Source: CAWCBG01 sp963793845
GTDB taxonomy: Bacteria > Acidobacteriota > Terriglobia > Terriglobales > Acidobacteriaceae
Direction of reading: 5' to 3'
Assembly: GCA_963793845.1 (NCBI GenBank)
Contig: CAWCBG010000002.1
Span: forward strand, 62,001 to 126,000
Length of the DNA stretch: 64,000 nt
A program made the translations under genes and the position numbers. The notes beneath the pieces are model-generated. The model saw only the letters and a list, made by a program, of their open reading frames with translations, was not told where the DNA came from and ran no database searches. Below, in pieces: positions 35,167-43,840 of this stretch. Each line of letters starts with the position of its first letter. The stretch's first letter is position 1.

Positions 35167-36794
35167 TGCGGAAGCGAGTCTTATCTTCGATCCTCTTGAC
35201 GCTCGCGCTGCTGATCTCAGCACGCGAGTTGAAGGGCAGTGGCGCGGAAGACAGCAAAGCAGCCAAGCCGTCGTTCCATACCTCCGACCGCTGTCTCGCG
35301 TGCCACAACGGACTGACAGCACCCTCAGGCAAGGACATCTCCATCGGCTTCGACTGGCGCGCCAGCATCATGGGCAATTCTTCCCGCGACCCTTATTGGC
35401 AGGGCAGCCTGCGCCGCGAGACCATCGACCATCCCGAATCCCAGGCTGCCATCCAGGACGAGTGCTCGGTATGCCACATGCCGATCATTCACTACGAAGC
35501 GAAGCTGGCGGGTCACGAAGCCGAAGTGCTTTCGCGACTGCCTTTCAACAGCGACAAGAAGCAGAATGGCGAAGCCGAAGACGGCGTCACCTGCTCGATC
35601 TGTCACCAGATTTCCCGGGAGAAGCTCGGCACGAAAGCGAGCTATAACGGCGGATTCGTCGTCGATCCTCCGCAGCCGGGTAACGATCATCCCGAGTACG
35701 GTCCCTTCGTGATCACCGATGGCCGCGCCCGCATCATGCAGAGCTCGACCGGTGGATTCCGCCCCACGCATGGCGAACACATCCTGGATTCCGCCCTCTG
35801 CGGCTCATGCCACACGCTCGCCACCGAGGCGCTGGGAGCCAACGGCCAGAAGGTCGGCACCTTCCCCGAGCAGATGCCCTACGTCGAATGGCTGCACAGC
35901 GACTACCGCAAGAGCACCAGTTGCCAGATGTGCCATATGCCTGAGGTTCCGGGAAAAGCGCCGATCTCGGCCGTGCTGGGCGAACTGCGCACCGGAGTCC
36001 GCCTGCACACCTTTGCCGGCGGAAACTTCCTCATGCTGAACTTGCTCAACCGGTATCGCGACGACCTGTCGGTGGCGGCGCTTCCGCAGGAGCTGACCCA
36101 TTCCGCCGAAGTGACCAGGGCCTTCCTGCAAACCGAGGCCGCGCATGTGACCATTGAGAATGTCAGTGTCACGCCCGGTCGTGTCGAGGCCGACGTCACG
36201 GTTGAGGACCTTACCGGACACAAGCTGCCCACGGCCTATCCTTCGCGCCGCGCCTGGCTGCACTTCCGCGTGCTCGATCGCAATGGACGCACCGTTTTCG
36301 AATCGGGCGCGCTGAATCCGGACGGCTCCATCCAGGGCAACGACAACGATGCCGACCCGCTGCGCTATGAGCCGCACTATCGCGAGATCACCAACGCCGA
36401 GCAGGTGCAGATCTACGAGTCGATCATGAAGGACCAGCACGGCAAGGTCACCACTGGACTGCTCTCCGCCATCGGCTATCTCAAGGACAACCGGCTGCTC
36501 CCGCACGGCTTCGACAAGCAGACCGCTGAGCACGACATCGCCGTCATCGGCAATGCGGCGGACGATCCTGACTTCACCGGCGCGGGCGACCGCGTACGCT
36601 ACAACGTTCCCGTCGGCGATGCGCAGGGACCCTTCAAGGTCGAAGCCGAGCTCTGGTACCAGCCCATCGGCTTTCGCTGGGCGCACAATCTCGGCGGCTA
36701 CCAGGCCGCGGAGCCGCAACGCTTCGTCAGCTACTACGAGTCAATGTCGACGGACACCGGCATTGTGCTGGCGCACGCCGAAGCCACGCGATAG
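35166..36794 (+). CDS. Exported pentaheme cytochrome c
   Basis: 542 residues from ATG 35166, which overlaps the previous stop. A signal peptide precedes five CxxCH sites: CLACH 43-47, CSVCH 100-104, CSICH 143-147, CGSCH 212-216 and CQMCH 253-257. The spacing resembles the cytochrome c554-like multiheme fold. The C-terminal half (from about residue 300) is a beta-sandwich: VTIENVSVTPGRVEADV, TGHKLPTAYPSRRAWLHF, which may mediate binding to a partner. Five hemes plus the fused barrel next door suggest that electrons cross the envelope. Confidence 0.88.
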   Translation: MRKRVLSSILLTLALLISARELKGSGAEDSKAAKPSFHTSDRCLACHNGLTAPSGKDISIGFDWRASIMGNSSRDPYWQGSLRRETIDHPESQAAIQDECSVCHMPIIHYEAKLAGHEAEVLSRLPFNSDKKQNGEAEDGVTCSICHQISREKLGTKASYNGGFVVDPPQPGNDHPEYGPFVITDGRARIMQSSTGGFRPTHGEHILDSALCGSCHTLATEALGANGQKVGTFPEQMPYVEWLHSDYRKSTSCQMCHMPEVPGKAPISAVLGELRTGVRLHTFAGGNFLMLNLLNRYRDDLSVAALPQELTHSAEVTRAFLQTEAAHVTIENVSVTPGRVEADVTVEDLTGHKLPTAYPSRRAWLHFRVLDRNGRTVFESGALNPDGSIQGNDNDADPLRYEPHYREITNAEQVQIYESIMKDQHGKVTTGLLSAIGYLKDNRLLPHGFDKQTAEHDIAVIGNAADDPDFTGAGDRVRYNVPVGDAQGPFKVEAELWYQPIGFRWAHNLGGYQAAEPQRFVSYYESMSTDTGIVLAHAEATR

Positions 36795-36961
36795 CCGCAA
36801 CCTGGCTCGGGGGCCTACCGGTGCGCGCCAAAAGTACCGAAAACTACTGGGATTTATACGCCAAATGAGGGGAAATCGAACCGGCTGAGCGGGTTAAGAG
36901 TATTTCTGGATGATGACCTATCTAGGGTGTACCATTGAAAGTACCGCATCGGAGGCAACTT

Positions 36962-37675
36962 GTGGGGTCACCTTACGGATTTGAGCTCGTTGAGAACTGT
37001 CTGATATGTAAGCTGCGAAACGACAGTTTCTTCTGTGGTCTTCCCAAGGCAGCCCTCGAAGCTTTCGACAAGATCAAGTACACCGCATCTTACCCGGCGG
37101 CCGCGGTGCTGTTTGTCGAGGGCCAAAACCCGCGTGGAATTTACATGCTCTGCAAGGGACGTGTAAAAATGTCCACCACCTCCGCTGAAGGCAAGACTCT
37201 CATATTGAAGATCGCCCAGCCCGGTGAGGTTCTGGGAATGCATGCCACAGTTTCCGGCACGCCTTATGAGATCACGGCCGAGACCGGTCAGCCTTGCCAG
37301 CTCAACTTCATCAAGCGTGACGATTTCCTCAAGTTTCTGCAAGAACACGGCGACGCCTGCCTGAAAGCGGCGCAACACCTGAGCAAGGACTGTCAGAGCG
37401 CCTATCAGCAGATTCGCAGCCTCGGGTTGTCGCACTCCGCGCCCGAGCGGCTGGCCCGGCTTCTGCTGGAATGGACGGCGGGCAGCACCGACAAGACCGA
37501 GCCTAAGGTCAAGCTGGCGCTTACCCACGAAGAGATTGCCCAGATCATTGGCACCTCCCGGGAAACCGTGACCCGCGTGCTCGCCGATTTCCGCAAGCGA
37601 CAGGTCGCCATCCTTAAGGGTTCAACGCTCACGATTCGCAACAAAGCCGTGCTGGAGAAGTTGGTAGGCGCTTAG
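36962..37675 (+). CDS. Crp/Fnr-family regulator with an N-terminal cysteine cluster
   Basis: 237 residues from GTG 36962, six bases after GGAGG (36951-36955). The N terminus has CLICKLRNDSFFC, a C-x2-C-x8-C arrangement similar to the Fnr iron-sulfur cluster ligands (C-x2-C-x5-C in E. coli), with further cysteines in the sensor barrel (YMLCKG, QPCQL). The cyclic-nucleotide-binding-type beta-roll follows (AAVLFVEGQNPRGIYMLCKGRVKM). The C-terminal helix-turn-helix is LTHEEIAQIIGTSRETVTRVLADF. It lies directly after the cytochrome genes, consistent with redox or oxygen control of that unit. Confidence 0.88.
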   Translation: MGSPYGFELVENCLICKLRNDSFFCGLPKAALEAFDKIKYTASYPAAAVLFVEGQNPRGIYMLCKGRVKMSTTSAEGKTLILKIAQPGEVLGMHATVSGTPYEITAETGQPCQLNFIKRDDFLKFLQEHGDACLKAAQHLSKDCQSAYQQIRSLGLSHSAPERLARLLLEWTAGSTDKTEPKVKLALTHEEIAQIIGTSRETVTRVLADFRKRQVAILKGSTLTIRNKAVLEKLVGA

Positions 37676-37759
37676 AGCAGTTCTACCATTGCTGTATCCC
37701 CAACTGCACCACGTCTTGACGCGCTCCAAATAGACCGAGAAAAAAACATGGCCCGGAAC

Positions 37760-37777
37760 GCGTGCCTGAAGGCACGC
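37760..37777. repeat. Short tetraloop hairpin repeat (family E)
   Basis: GCGTGCC-TGAA-GGCACGC, followed by TCTACC, between the regulator and the hydrogenase protease gene. Could act as a bidirectional terminator. Confidence 0.75.
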
Positions 37778-37785
37778 TCTACCGG

Positions 37786-38271
37786 CTATCTGGCTCCTGA
37801 AAACTTTCTTGGCTGACGCATGGTGCGATGCGCGGCAATGATCTCCTGGGCCAGGCGAACAAGCTCGGGCAGCTTTGCCATGGTCACAGGTGAAAGCTGT
37901 TCGCCGACTTCGAAAGAAGCACCCACGATGGTAAGCATGCCGGCGGCAGGTGCGTCGCCATATAGGCTTTCCGCCGCTGCCAGCAACGATGCCGGGTTGA
38001 GATGGTGACTGAAGCTTCGCGAACCGTGTGTGGGCGCCACGCTGTGCTGCCGAATTGCACCGGGACGCCCGCCTGCGCACGCATCCAGAAACAACACGAA
38101 GACGCTCTGCGAGATGTCGTCGGCCAGCTCTGGTGTCAGTTGATGGACGGCCATGACCTCAACCTGGGGGTCGCCGCGATACATCTGCTCCAATGCGTGG
38201 GCGGCATGACAGCCGACAGCGTCGTCTCCCCGCACCGGATTCCCAATGCCGATCACCAGAACCTTGTACAC
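37786..38271 (-). CDS. Hydrogenase maturation protease (HyaD/HybD-like)
   Basis: 161 residues from GTG 38271, six bases after AGAGGAG. The M52 family cuts the C-terminal extension of the large subunit of NiFe-hydrogenases after nickel insertion. Visible: VLVIGIGNPVRGDDAVG (Asp in GDD is the nickel-binding acid), then LTPELADDISQSVFVLFLDACAG, and the HHLNPASLLA segment with the C-terminal metal histidine. No hydrogenase subunit gene is in the window. It pairs with hypC, 147 bases upstream on the same strand. Confidence 0.85.
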   Translation of the reverse strand: MYKVLVIGIGNPVRGDDAVGCHAAHALEQMYRGDPQVEVMAVHQLTPELADDISQSVFVLFLDACAGGRPGAIRQHSVAPTHGSRSFSHHLNPASLLAAAESLYGDAPAAGMLTIVGASFEVGEQLSPVTMAKLPELVRLAQEIIAAHRTMRQPRKFSGAR

Positions 38272-38417
38272 GTCGTCTCCTCTGCTCTGCCGTCTATCTT
38301 TCTTCATCACTGGCAGGTTGGCAGTGAGACAGCTCACGTTCGAAGGTGACCGGGCTGACCGGTCATGGGTTGCGCAAAGCGGACGCGCGCCATATCGCCG
38401 AACTGGCGAAAAGAACT

Positions 38418-38675
38418 TCACTTCTCATCGGACGGCGCTTCCAGTTCGGCCAGCTCTCCCATCTGCTTGAGGTATTCAAAGGTGCGCAGCGCCTCGGCTT
38501 CATCGACGACGCTGAGCGCGATGCCGACATGCACCAGAACATAGTCGCCCACCTTCGCCTCGGGAACATAAAGCAGACTGGCCTCTTTGACGATACCGCC
38601 GATGCTGACTCGCGCCACGCGCGCCAAGTCTTCGCCCTCAATACTGACTATCTTTCCCGGAACCGCAAGGCACAT
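38418..38675 (-). CDS. hypC: HypC/HupF hydrogenase assembly chaperone
   Basis: 85 residues. The N-terminal MCLAVPGKIVSIEGED carries the invariant Cys2 and the CxxxPG(K/Q) motif. VSIGGIVKEASLLYVPEAKVGDYVLVHVG is the barrel core. HypC delivers the iron-dicyano-carbonyl unit with HypD to the hydrogenase large subunit. The usual hypD and hypE partners are absent here, so they and the hydrogenase must be elsewhere in the genome. Confidence 0.92.
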   Translation of the reverse strand: MCLAVPGKIVSIEGEDLARVARVSIGGIVKEASLLYVPEAKVGDYVLVHVGIALSVVDEAEALRTFEYLKQMGELAELEAPSDEK

Positions 38676-38788
38676 GGCGGAATTCTCCTGCTCCCGGAAG
38701 GCTTGTGGATGCGCTTCCCAAATGAAAGGCTAGATTTCACTGTCACGTCTGTCAGTGACGAGTGACCAGCCCCGCGGGTTATGGGAGT

Positions 38789-40036
38789 TCACTCGGGCGG
38801 GTTCCGTTTCTTGCCAGGTACGATGGCGGGATTCTCGTGAACCCGCTCCCGGAAGCGGGCTTTCATTCCCGTGGCCAGCGAGATAGCGCTCTCGCCAAAT
38901 TTCTCGCGAACCCGATCGGCTGCGGAAAGTGCCTGGTTCCACTTCTGATGGGCGGTTGTGCCGCCCAGGCTAAGCTGTTCGCTTTCTTCGTCAAAGTGGG
39001 AAGTGTGCACGCCCAGAAGCCTTACCGTCGCGCGGTTCCAATTCGCGCGGAACAGTTCCCGGATGGCGGCAAACACCTCGGAATCCACCGCCGTCGGCTG
39101 CTCCAGCGTGCGAGCGCGGGTGATGGTGTGGAAACCGGAGTCGCGGAGCTTCAGCTGCACCGTTCGCGCGTGTAGATTCTGGTCACGCAGCCGGCGGCAG
39201 ACCATCTCGCACAGTCGAGCCAGCACGGACTCCAGCACCTGGGCATCGTCGGTGTCGACCGAGAAGGTGTGCTCATGGCTCACCGAGCGCGGCCCTTCGT
39301 CCTCCCCGATATCGCTGTCGAACCACGCCCCGGCGTCCATCCCACGCGCCTTTCCGGATAGCGCTAATCCTAATGCTCCGAAATTTTGCTCCAGCCAGCG
39401 CTCGTCGCGCGCTGCCAGGTCGCCCACGCGCCGGATGCCCTGCTCCTCCAGCCGCTTCTCCATGACTTTGCCCACGCCCGGAATCTTGCGCACATCCAGC
39501 GGCGCCAGGAAGGAGACTTCTCCGCCGGGGACAATCCACAGAACACCGTTGGGCTTGGCCTGGTCGGAACACACCTTGGCGATCAGGCGGGAGGTGCCGA
39601 TCCCGATGGAGCAATTAAGTTGTGTCTCCGACTTCATGGTGGCGTGGAGCGCGTGTGCCGCGCGCAGCGGCGGCCCATGCAGCCGTGCAGTGCCGGTCAT
39701 GTCAACGTACGCCTCGTCGATCGACACCATTTCCAGCTTGGGAGAAAAACGGTTCAGCACCTCGTAAACTTTGCGCGAGCAGTCACGATAACGATCAGGA
39801 TGGCCATCCACGAAAATCGCCTGCGGGCACATCTTCGCAGCTGTGCGCAACGGCATGGCCGAATGCACTCCGAACTTGCGCGCCTCATAGGAAGCGGCCG
39901 AGACCACGCCCCGCTCATGCCGCTGGCCGCCCACCACCACCGCCTTCCCCTTCAGCGACGGATCGAACAGCTCTTCGACCGACACGAAGAAGGCGTCCAT
40001 ATCGACGTGGAAGATGGTGCGCGGCGGGGATGTCAT
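38789..40036 (-). CDS. dinB: DNA polymerase IV
   Basis: 415 residues from ATG 40036. Y-family translesion polymerase. The palm motifs are FHVDMDAFFVSVEE and SIDEAYVD, holding the three metal-binding acids. The thumb helix-hairpin-helix reads RKIPGVGKVMEKRLEEQGI, and the little-finger domain follows (RTVQLKLRDSGFHTITRART). The C terminus shows no obvious beta-clamp motif of the QLxLF kind, although LEQLS-like segments around EESEQLSLGG might serve. The ribosome site is weak. Confidence 0.95.
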   Translation of the reverse strand: MTSPPRTIFHVDMDAFFVSVEELFDPSLKGKAVVVGGQRHERGVVSAASYEARKFGVHSAMPLRTAAKMCPQAIFVDGHPDRYRDCSRKVYEVLNRFSPKLEMVSIDEAYVDMTGTARLHGPPLRAAHALHATMKSETQLNCSIGIGTSRLIAKVCSDQAKPNGVLWIVPGGEVSFLAPLDVRKIPGVGKVMEKRLEEQGIRRVGDLAARDERWLEQNFGALGLALSGKARGMDAGAWFDSDIGEDEGPRSVSHEHTFSVDTDDAQVLESVLARLCEMVCRRLRDQNLHARTVQLKLRDSGFHTITRARTLEQPTAVDSEVFAAIRELFRANWNRATVRLLGVHTSHFDEESEQLSLGGTTAHQKWNQALSAADRVREKFGESAISLATGMKARFRERVHENPAIVPGKKRNPPE

Positions 40037-40214
40037 GCTGGAGAGAATTTTAGCCCAATGAGATCGCGGCGGCCTGACCGCAATTCGCAACATCCCCTGC
40101 GCTTTGCACGGGAGGCGCATATGATGTTGCGAAAGGCCGGTAAGCTGGTAGCATCCAACTCGGATTTTTGTGGCCGCTTGCGAAAATTTCTAGCGATGGT
40201 TCGAAAAGAAGATC

Positions 40215-41531
40215 ATGAGCGATACCGTTCAGCAATACAAAGATCACCTGATCACCGGTTTCGTTAAGGCGATTCAGCCTGTGGTGGTGGAGAGCGCCCA
40301 GGGCTGCGTGATTCGCGACGTCTCCGGCAAGGAATACCTCGACTGCTTTGCCGGAATCTCGGTGGTGAACGCCGGGCATTGCAATCCCAAGGTGATCGCT
40401 GCCGTGAAGGCACAGCTCGACAAGCTGGTGCACTGCGCCTCCTACATTTACTACAGCCAGCCCACGGGCGAACTGGCAGAGAAGATGGCGCAACTGATGC
40501 CCTGGCCTGCGCTGCGGAAATCGTTCTTCTGCAACAGCGGCGCGGAAGGCATTGAGGGCGCTCTGAAGGCGGCCCGGCTGTTCAGCGGCAAACACGAGGT
40601 TATCTCGCTGCAGGCGTCGTTTCATGGCCGCACCTGGGGAACCCTCAGCATCACCGGCAATCAGGGACGCAAGAAGCGCGGCGGACCTTACGCGCCAGGC
40701 GTGGCCTTCGCGCCTGCGCCCTATGTGTATCGCTCGGAATGGCCGGACGACCCCACGCGCTGTGTCGACTTCTGGAGCCGCGCGCTGGACGAGATCATTC
40801 GCCTGTCAACCTCGGGCGACGTCGCGGCCTTTATCGCCGAGCCAGTGATGGGCGAGGGCGGAATCATCGTGCCGCCGCCCGACTACTTCCGCGAGATCAG
40901 GAAGGTGCTGGACAGGCACGGCATCCTGTTCATCTGCGATGAGGTGCAGTCGGGCTTCGGCCGCACCGGCAGGATGTTCGCCATCGAGCATTATGGCGTC
41001 GAGCCCGACATCCTGGTCACCGCTAAGGGCATTGCCGATGGCTTCCCCATGGCCGCGTTCACCACGCGCGACGATATTGCAGCGTCGTTCAAGCCGGGCG
41101 ATCATCTCTCCACCTTCGGCGGAAATCCCGTTTCCTGCGCTGCCGCGATTGCGAATATCGAGTTCATGCTGGAGGAGCGGCTTCCGCAGCAGGCTCGGGA
41201 AAAAGGCGAGTACGTGATGGACCGCCTCAGAGCGCTGCAGCCGAGCCTGCCCATCATCGGAGAAGTTCGAGGGCTGGGCTTGATGGTGGGCATCGAACTG
41301 GTGCTCGATGAAAAGTTGACACCTGCGACGGCGGAGGCGGAAGCTGTTCGCGAACATTGCCGCGAACGCGGAGTGCTGGTCGGCGTGGGCGGCATCTTCG
41401 GCAACGTGGTGCGGGTGCAGCCTCCGCTGGTCATCACTCGCCAGCAGCTTGATCAGGCAGTCGACGCCATCGCCTTCGCACTTGAGCAGGTGCAGGCGGG
41501 AACACGGAACACGGCAATCGCATCACACTGA
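40215..41531 (+). CDS. Class III PLP aminotransferase
   Basis: 438 residues. The catalytic lysine is in LVTAKGIADGFPMAA. Also seen: SFFCNSGAEGIEGALKAAR (PLP phosphate), FHGRTWGTLSITG, FIAEPVMGEGGIIVPP and FICDEVQSGFGRTGR. It fits the 4-aminobutyrate / beta-alanine / (R)-3-amino-2-methylpropionate aminotransferase group. It is followed 21 bases later by an aldehyde dehydrogenase, so omega-amino acid to semialdehyde to acid is the likely route. The amino donor is not certain. Confidence 0.92.
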   Translation: MSDTVQQYKDHLITGFVKAIQPVVVESAQGCVIRDVSGKEYLDCFAGISVVNAGHCNPKVIAAVKAQLDKLVHCASYIYYSQPTGELAEKMAQLMPWPALRKSFFCNSGAEGIEGALKAARLFSGKHEVISLQASFHGRTWGTLSITGNQGRKKRGGPYAPGVAFAPAPYVYRSEWPDDPTRCVDFWSRALDEIIRLSTSGDVAAFIAEPVMGEGGIIVPPPDYFREIRKVLDRHGILFICDEVQSGFGRTGRMFAIEHYGVEPDILVTAKGIADGFPMAAFTTRDDIAASFKPGDHLSTFGGNPVSCAAAIANIEFMLEERLPQQAREKGEYVMDRLRALQPSLPIIGEVRGLGLMVGIELVLDEKLTPATAEAEAVREHCRERGVLVGVGGIFGNVVRVQPPLVITRQQLDQAVDAIAFALEQVQAGTRNTAIASH

Positions 41532-41551
41532 ATGTCGCCAGGAGGCCGGTC

Positions 41552-42997
41552 ATGAGCCAAACTACCGTCAGCCAGACGCGCACTTTCGGATATTTTCTCG
41601 ATGGAAACTGGGGCAGCAATGGCCGTGAAGTGGTGGTGCAATCGCCCTACGATCACAGCCCCATCGCCGTAGTTTGCGAAGCCGACCGGGACGCCGTCGA
41701 ACAGGCGATCATCAGCGCAGTCCGCGCCTTTCGGGTTACGCGCAAGATGTCGTCGTTCCAGCGGGCCGGCATCCTGCATAAGATTGCCGACGCCATCAAG
41801 TCACAGCGTGAGCAGTTCGCGCGAACCATCTGCATGGAAGCCGGCAAGCCCATCAAGACGGCTCGTATCGAAGTCGATCGCGGCATTTATACCTTCCAGG
41901 TTGCGGCGGAAGAGGCTACGCGCATCTATGGCGAGTACATTCCACTCGACACGCTGGAGGCCACCGCGGGACGCTGGGGCCTGGCGCGCCGATTTCCGCT
42001 CGGCCCGGTATTCGCCATCACGCCGTTTAACTTTCCCATGAATCTGGTGGCCCACAAGATCGCGCCGGCCATTGCCGCCGGCTGTCCTGTCATCCTGAAG
42101 CCGGCACCGCAGACGCCAGTGACCTCGCTTATGCTGGCCGAGATTGTTAACGAGGCTGGATGGCCCGAAGGCGCGCTGGCCGTGATGCCGCTCTCGAATG
42201 ACAACGCTTCGCTGCTGGTGGCCGATGACCGCATCAAGTTGCTGACTTTTACCGGAAGCGCAGCTGTGGGATGGCAGCTGAAGAATGCGGCCCGCAAAAA
42301 GCGCGTGACCCTGGAACTGGGCGGCAATGCCGGCGTCATCGTGCATTCCGATGCCGATCTGGCGTACGCGGCGCAGCGCTGCGTGGTGGGCGGTTTCTCC
42401 TATGGGGGCCAGACGTGCATCTCGGTGCAGCGCATTCTGGTGCAGCGCTCGGTCTTTGACGAGTTCACCAAGCTATTGGTGGAGGGCGTACGTCATTTGA
42501 AGGTCGGCGATCCGATGAACGAGCATACCGACGTTCCGCCGCTGATCCGCGAGCAGGACGCCATTCGCGCCACTCAGTGGATCGACGAAGCCGTGCAGGG
42601 CGGGGCGAAGTTACTCTGCGGCGGCAAACGGCATGGCTCAGTCGTGGAGCCCGCGGTACTCACCGGCACGCATCCTGGCATGCGAGTGAACTGTGCCGAG
42701 ATTTTCGCGCCCGTGGTCACGGTCGAGCCCTATGACGAGTTCAAGGACGCGGTGCGCGAGCTCAACAATTCGGTCTACGGACTGCAGGCGGGCGTGATCA
42801 CCCGCGATGCCGTGTTGATCCAGATGGCCTTCGACGAGCTGGAGGTCGGTGGCGTGATCGCCGGCGATGTGCCCAGCTTCCGCATCGATCAGATGCCTTA
42901 CGGTGGCGTGAAAGATTCCGGGCTGGGCCGTGAGGGCTTGCGCTACTCCATCGAAGATATGACCGAGCGCAAGCTGCTGGTGATGGCGCTGCGATAG
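41552..42997 (+). CDS. NAD(P)-dependent aldehyde dehydrogenase
   Basis: 481 residues. ALDH landmarks: PFNFPMNLVAHKIAPAIAAGCPVILKPAPQTP, in pieces the cofactor-binding segment; LTFTGSAAVGWQLK; the general base glutamate in TLELGGN; and the nucleophile cysteine in GGQTCISVQR. It ends with YGGVKDSGLGREG. It resembles succinate or methylmalonate semialdehyde dehydrogenases and is coupled to the aminotransferase upstream. GGAGG is seen 7-11 bases before the ATG. Confidence 0.93.
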   Translation: MSQTTVSQTRTFGYFLDGNWGSNGREVVVQSPYDHSPIAVVCEADRDAVEQAIISAVRAFRVTRKMSSFQRAGILHKIADAIKSQREQFARTICMEAGKPIKTARIEVDRGIYTFQVAAEEATRIYGEYIPLDTLEATAGRWGLARRFPLGPVFAITPFNFPMNLVAHKIAPAIAAGCPVILKPAPQTPVTSLMLAEIVNEAGWPEGALAVMPLSNDNASLLVADDRIKLLTFTGSAAVGWQLKNAARKKRVTLELGGNAGVIVHSDADLAYAAQRCVVGGFSYGGQTCISVQRILVQRSVFDEFTKLLVEGVRHLKVGDPMNEHTDVPPLIREQDAIRATQWIDEAVQGGAKLLCGGKRHGSVVEPAVLTGTHPGMRVNCAEIFAPVVTVEPYDEFKDAVRELNNSVYGLQAGVITRDAVLIQMAFDELEVGGVIAGDVPSFRIDQMPYGGVKDSGLGREGLRYSIEDMTERKLLVMALR

Positions 42998-43075
42998 GTG
43001 GGTTTCTGAATCGATCGGGTAGTGGGGAGCTTGCAGCGCCACTCCAGACGCGTCAATAAAGATGGGCCCCTCAAC

Positions 43076-43093
43076 GCATGCCGGAAGGCATGC
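43076..43093. repeat. Short tetraloop hairpin repeat (family E)
   Basis: GCATGCC-GGAA-GGCATGC then TCTACC, between two convergent genes (aldehyde dehydrogenase and response regulator). Confidence 0.75.
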
Positions 43094-43130
43094 TCTACCT
43101 CAGGCCACAACTCGAATTTATTGAAGGGCG

Positions 43131-43514
43131 TCAGGCCGCCCGGGGAAATCCCAGCAACGCCAGCTTCTCTTCCAGCAGTCTCGGAGTAAAAGGCTTCACC
43201 ACGTATTCGCTCGCCCCGGCATCGAGGGCTGACGATATTTGCGATGACTCCGTGCCCGGCGGCACCATCATCACGCAGACCGGATTGACCTCGGGCTCGG
43301 CGCGCAGGCGGGCCAGCAAGTCGATGCCAGCCTGCTCGGGAGTACTCCAGTCCAGCAGCACCAGCGCGACTCCGTCCTGCGCGCGCAACCGCTCCAGCCC
43401 TTCCTCGCCGTTCCGCGCTTCGATCACGTCAAAGCCATGGGCAGCAAGAATTCTGCGCACATAGGAACGGATTGCGCCCGAGTTGTCGACTACCAGTGCT
43501 CTTCTGTCCAGCAT
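43131..43514 (-). CDS. CheY-like single-domain response regulator
   Basis: 127 residues, one receiver domain. Phosphoacceptor Asp55 is in VLLDWSTPEQAG, with the acid pocket at Asp10 (VVDNSG) and the conserved lysine in VVKPF. There is no output domain, so it works through protein contact as in chemotaxis or sporulation-type relays. No kinase gene is adjacent. The acid pocket has one fewer acidic residue than usual (D-N rather than D-D), a common variant. Confidence 0.9.
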   Translation of the reverse strand: MLDRRALVVDNSGAIRSYVRRILAAHGFDVIEARNGEEGLERLRAQDGVALVLLDWSTPEQAGIDLLARLRAEPEVNPVCVMMVPPGTESSQISSALDAGASEYVVKPFTPRLLEEKLALLGFPRAA

Positions 43515-43675
43515 TGCCGCGGCCCCTGTTCAAGTGGTTCGCTCTTAATATCGGCGAGGCAGGGCGGGGCTTTAACGTGGAGCCGCACAACCTCATGGCT
43601 AAAGAAATTCCGGATAACCAAGACAACCGGACAGCGAGCCTTGAGGTCGCCGCTTGCTCGGCCAACTAGAGTCTC

Positions 43676-43835
43676 TGTGAGAACTGACGTTTATGCGTAA
43701 CGGTGGAACGCGGCTGCGGAAAATCAGCTCCGTCGGAGCGCAATAGTCTAGCCCAGGACGCAGCCGAAGGCGGAGTCCTGGGTACGGTGGCAAATTTGAT
43801 CGAGTCCCGGCAGGGACGGCATGGCTGTCACACAG
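43676..43835 (+). repeat. Dispersed repeat family D, copy 1
   Basis: Shares ordered blocks with 56875-57037: CTGTGAGAACTGACGTTTA-like start, AATCAGCTCCGTCGGAGCG, AATAGTCTAGCCCAGGACG, CAGCCGAAGGCGGAGTCCTG, GGGTAC, GATCGAGTCCCGGCAGGGAC. Internal palindromes are CTCCGTCGGAG, CCCAGGAC/GTCCTGGG and TCCCGGCAGGGA. It ends next to the stop of the transglutaminase-like gene. Confidence 0.85.
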
Positions 43836-43840
43836 GCTGT

